From the NCBI GenBank assembly GCA_033557685.1, contig JAWQRN010000414.1, positions 1-30,069 on the forward strand: a stretch of DNA of 30,069 bases, given 5' to 3'. The position numbers were made by a program, and so were the translations under genes. Below, one piece after another: positions 29,513-30,069 of the stretch (position 1 is the stretch's first letter; every line of letters starts with the position of its first letter). The stretch is from Sperchopsis tessellata. Taxonomy: Eukaryota > Arthropoda > Insecta > Coleoptera > Hydrophilidae. Below the pieces are notes generated by a model that saw nothing but the letters and a program-made list of their open reading frames with translations, did no database searches and was not told the DNA's origin.

Positions 29513-30069
29513 ATGTACCCCTTGATGCCATTATGTATCTATTAGTCTATCTACACATACAAATGTTTACTACACAAGTTGACACAAATAGGTTACGGAA
29601 TAAATACACGTCACGAAAAGTCAAAATTCGGGTAATGCCCGAGTTCCCTTATACATATGCATGGTGACATCTAGTGTCTACTAGATTAATGAACCCCGTA
29701 GAAGTGAATATGCGTAAATGTAGGAATTACTAATATTCTTAGTAAAAATGAAGTTGCATATCCAGAATTAATAAAAAATGATTTGTTATTAATAAGTTTT
29801 TGACTTTTTGTACTGGCTCCTAGTTTCAAACAACATGGTTTCACACAACATGACATTTTGTAGGAACCTATCTACCGTGTTATGGGAGGGTTACCTATAG
29901 AACTAAATATACATTCCAGAAACCAATCTCCCTATATTGTATCTGGCCTATTAGACCATCCCCAATTTTTAGGTGTAATTTGTGATTTTTAAAGGGTTAT
30001 CTTATTCACCGGTATATTTAGCATCTAAATACAATTATTATTATATTATATTATATATATATATATATA
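29513..30069. other. AT-rich sequence with terminal (TA)n
   Basis: Nothing coding is recognised. The window ends in ATTATATTATA and a TA run from about 30035. Confidence 0.5.

Larger units (their letters stand above)
27066..30069 (-). other. HGSNAT intron (right part of the window), transposon-rich
   Basis: It contains a hAT MITE, a Penelope-terminal foldback, a Tigger relic, a LINE fragment and AT repeats. No further HGSNAT exon was recognised. I see nothing in 27576-27834 and 29513-30020. Confidence 0.65.

Noticed and set aside
1..30069. CRISPR array, bacterial operon, riboswitch or phage content
   Set aside because: No regularly spaced repeats with spacers and no prokaryotic gene organisation; introns and eukaryotic retroelements dominate.

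Overview
This is a repeat-rich eukaryotic window: AT-rich, with spliced genes, and about two thirds of it is decayed transposable elements. It most likely comes from a large insect genome. The arguments are an arthropod-type core promoter (TATA plus TCAGTT initiator) inside one element, and the mix of LINE, Penelope-like, piggyBac, Tigger/pogo, hAT and tRNA-SINE relics. I cannot name the species; a beetle is only a guess.

Two host genes are supported, both partial and convergent (tail to tail). On the + strand, three exons (1501-1761, 7291-7522, 12158-12294) encode the C-terminal part of a metallophosphoesterase of the MPPE1/PGAP5 type, the GPI-anchor remodelling enzyme. The phases fit perfectly, and the last exon carries a transmembrane segment and the stop codon. 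On the - strand, two exons (26941-27065 and 26519-26881) encode the C-terminal membrane helices and stop codon of a heparan-alpha-glucosaminide N-acetyltransferase (HGSNAT-like). The 5' ends of both genes lie outside the window.

Layout: 1-1000 is a LINE (- strand) interrupted by a foldback insertion flanked by a 12-bp duplication. 1762-7290 is an MPPE1 intron with a LINE nested in a LINE, a second foldback with an internal 33/34-bp tandem array, a LINE 3' end and a piggyBac relic with intact TTAA ends. 7523-12157 is the next intron, with a Penelope-like element (GIY-YIG endonuclease), a tRNA-derived SINE with an 18-bp perfect target duplication, and LINE fragments. 12801-16110 is the relic of another piggyBac family and a LINE interrupted by a second LINE. 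16587-20431 is a composite block (hAT, Ty3/gypsy gag-protease, hAT end) enclosed by direct and inverted repeats. 20100-25850 holds reverse-transcriptase fragments and a Tigger element. 27066-30069 is an HGSNAT intron or upstream sequence, with a hAT MITE, a Penelope-terminal foldback, an internally deleted Tigger and a LINE.

The most intriguing signal is a short conserved RNA-like motif, UUGANAA - short stem - GAAAC. It recurs in the three foldback elements and the Penelope-like terminus, with compensatory changes in the stem. It resembles a hammerhead-ribozyme core carrying a C3U/G8A-type pair. I saw no intact transposon gene, no canonical tRNA or rRNA gene and no CRISPR array.
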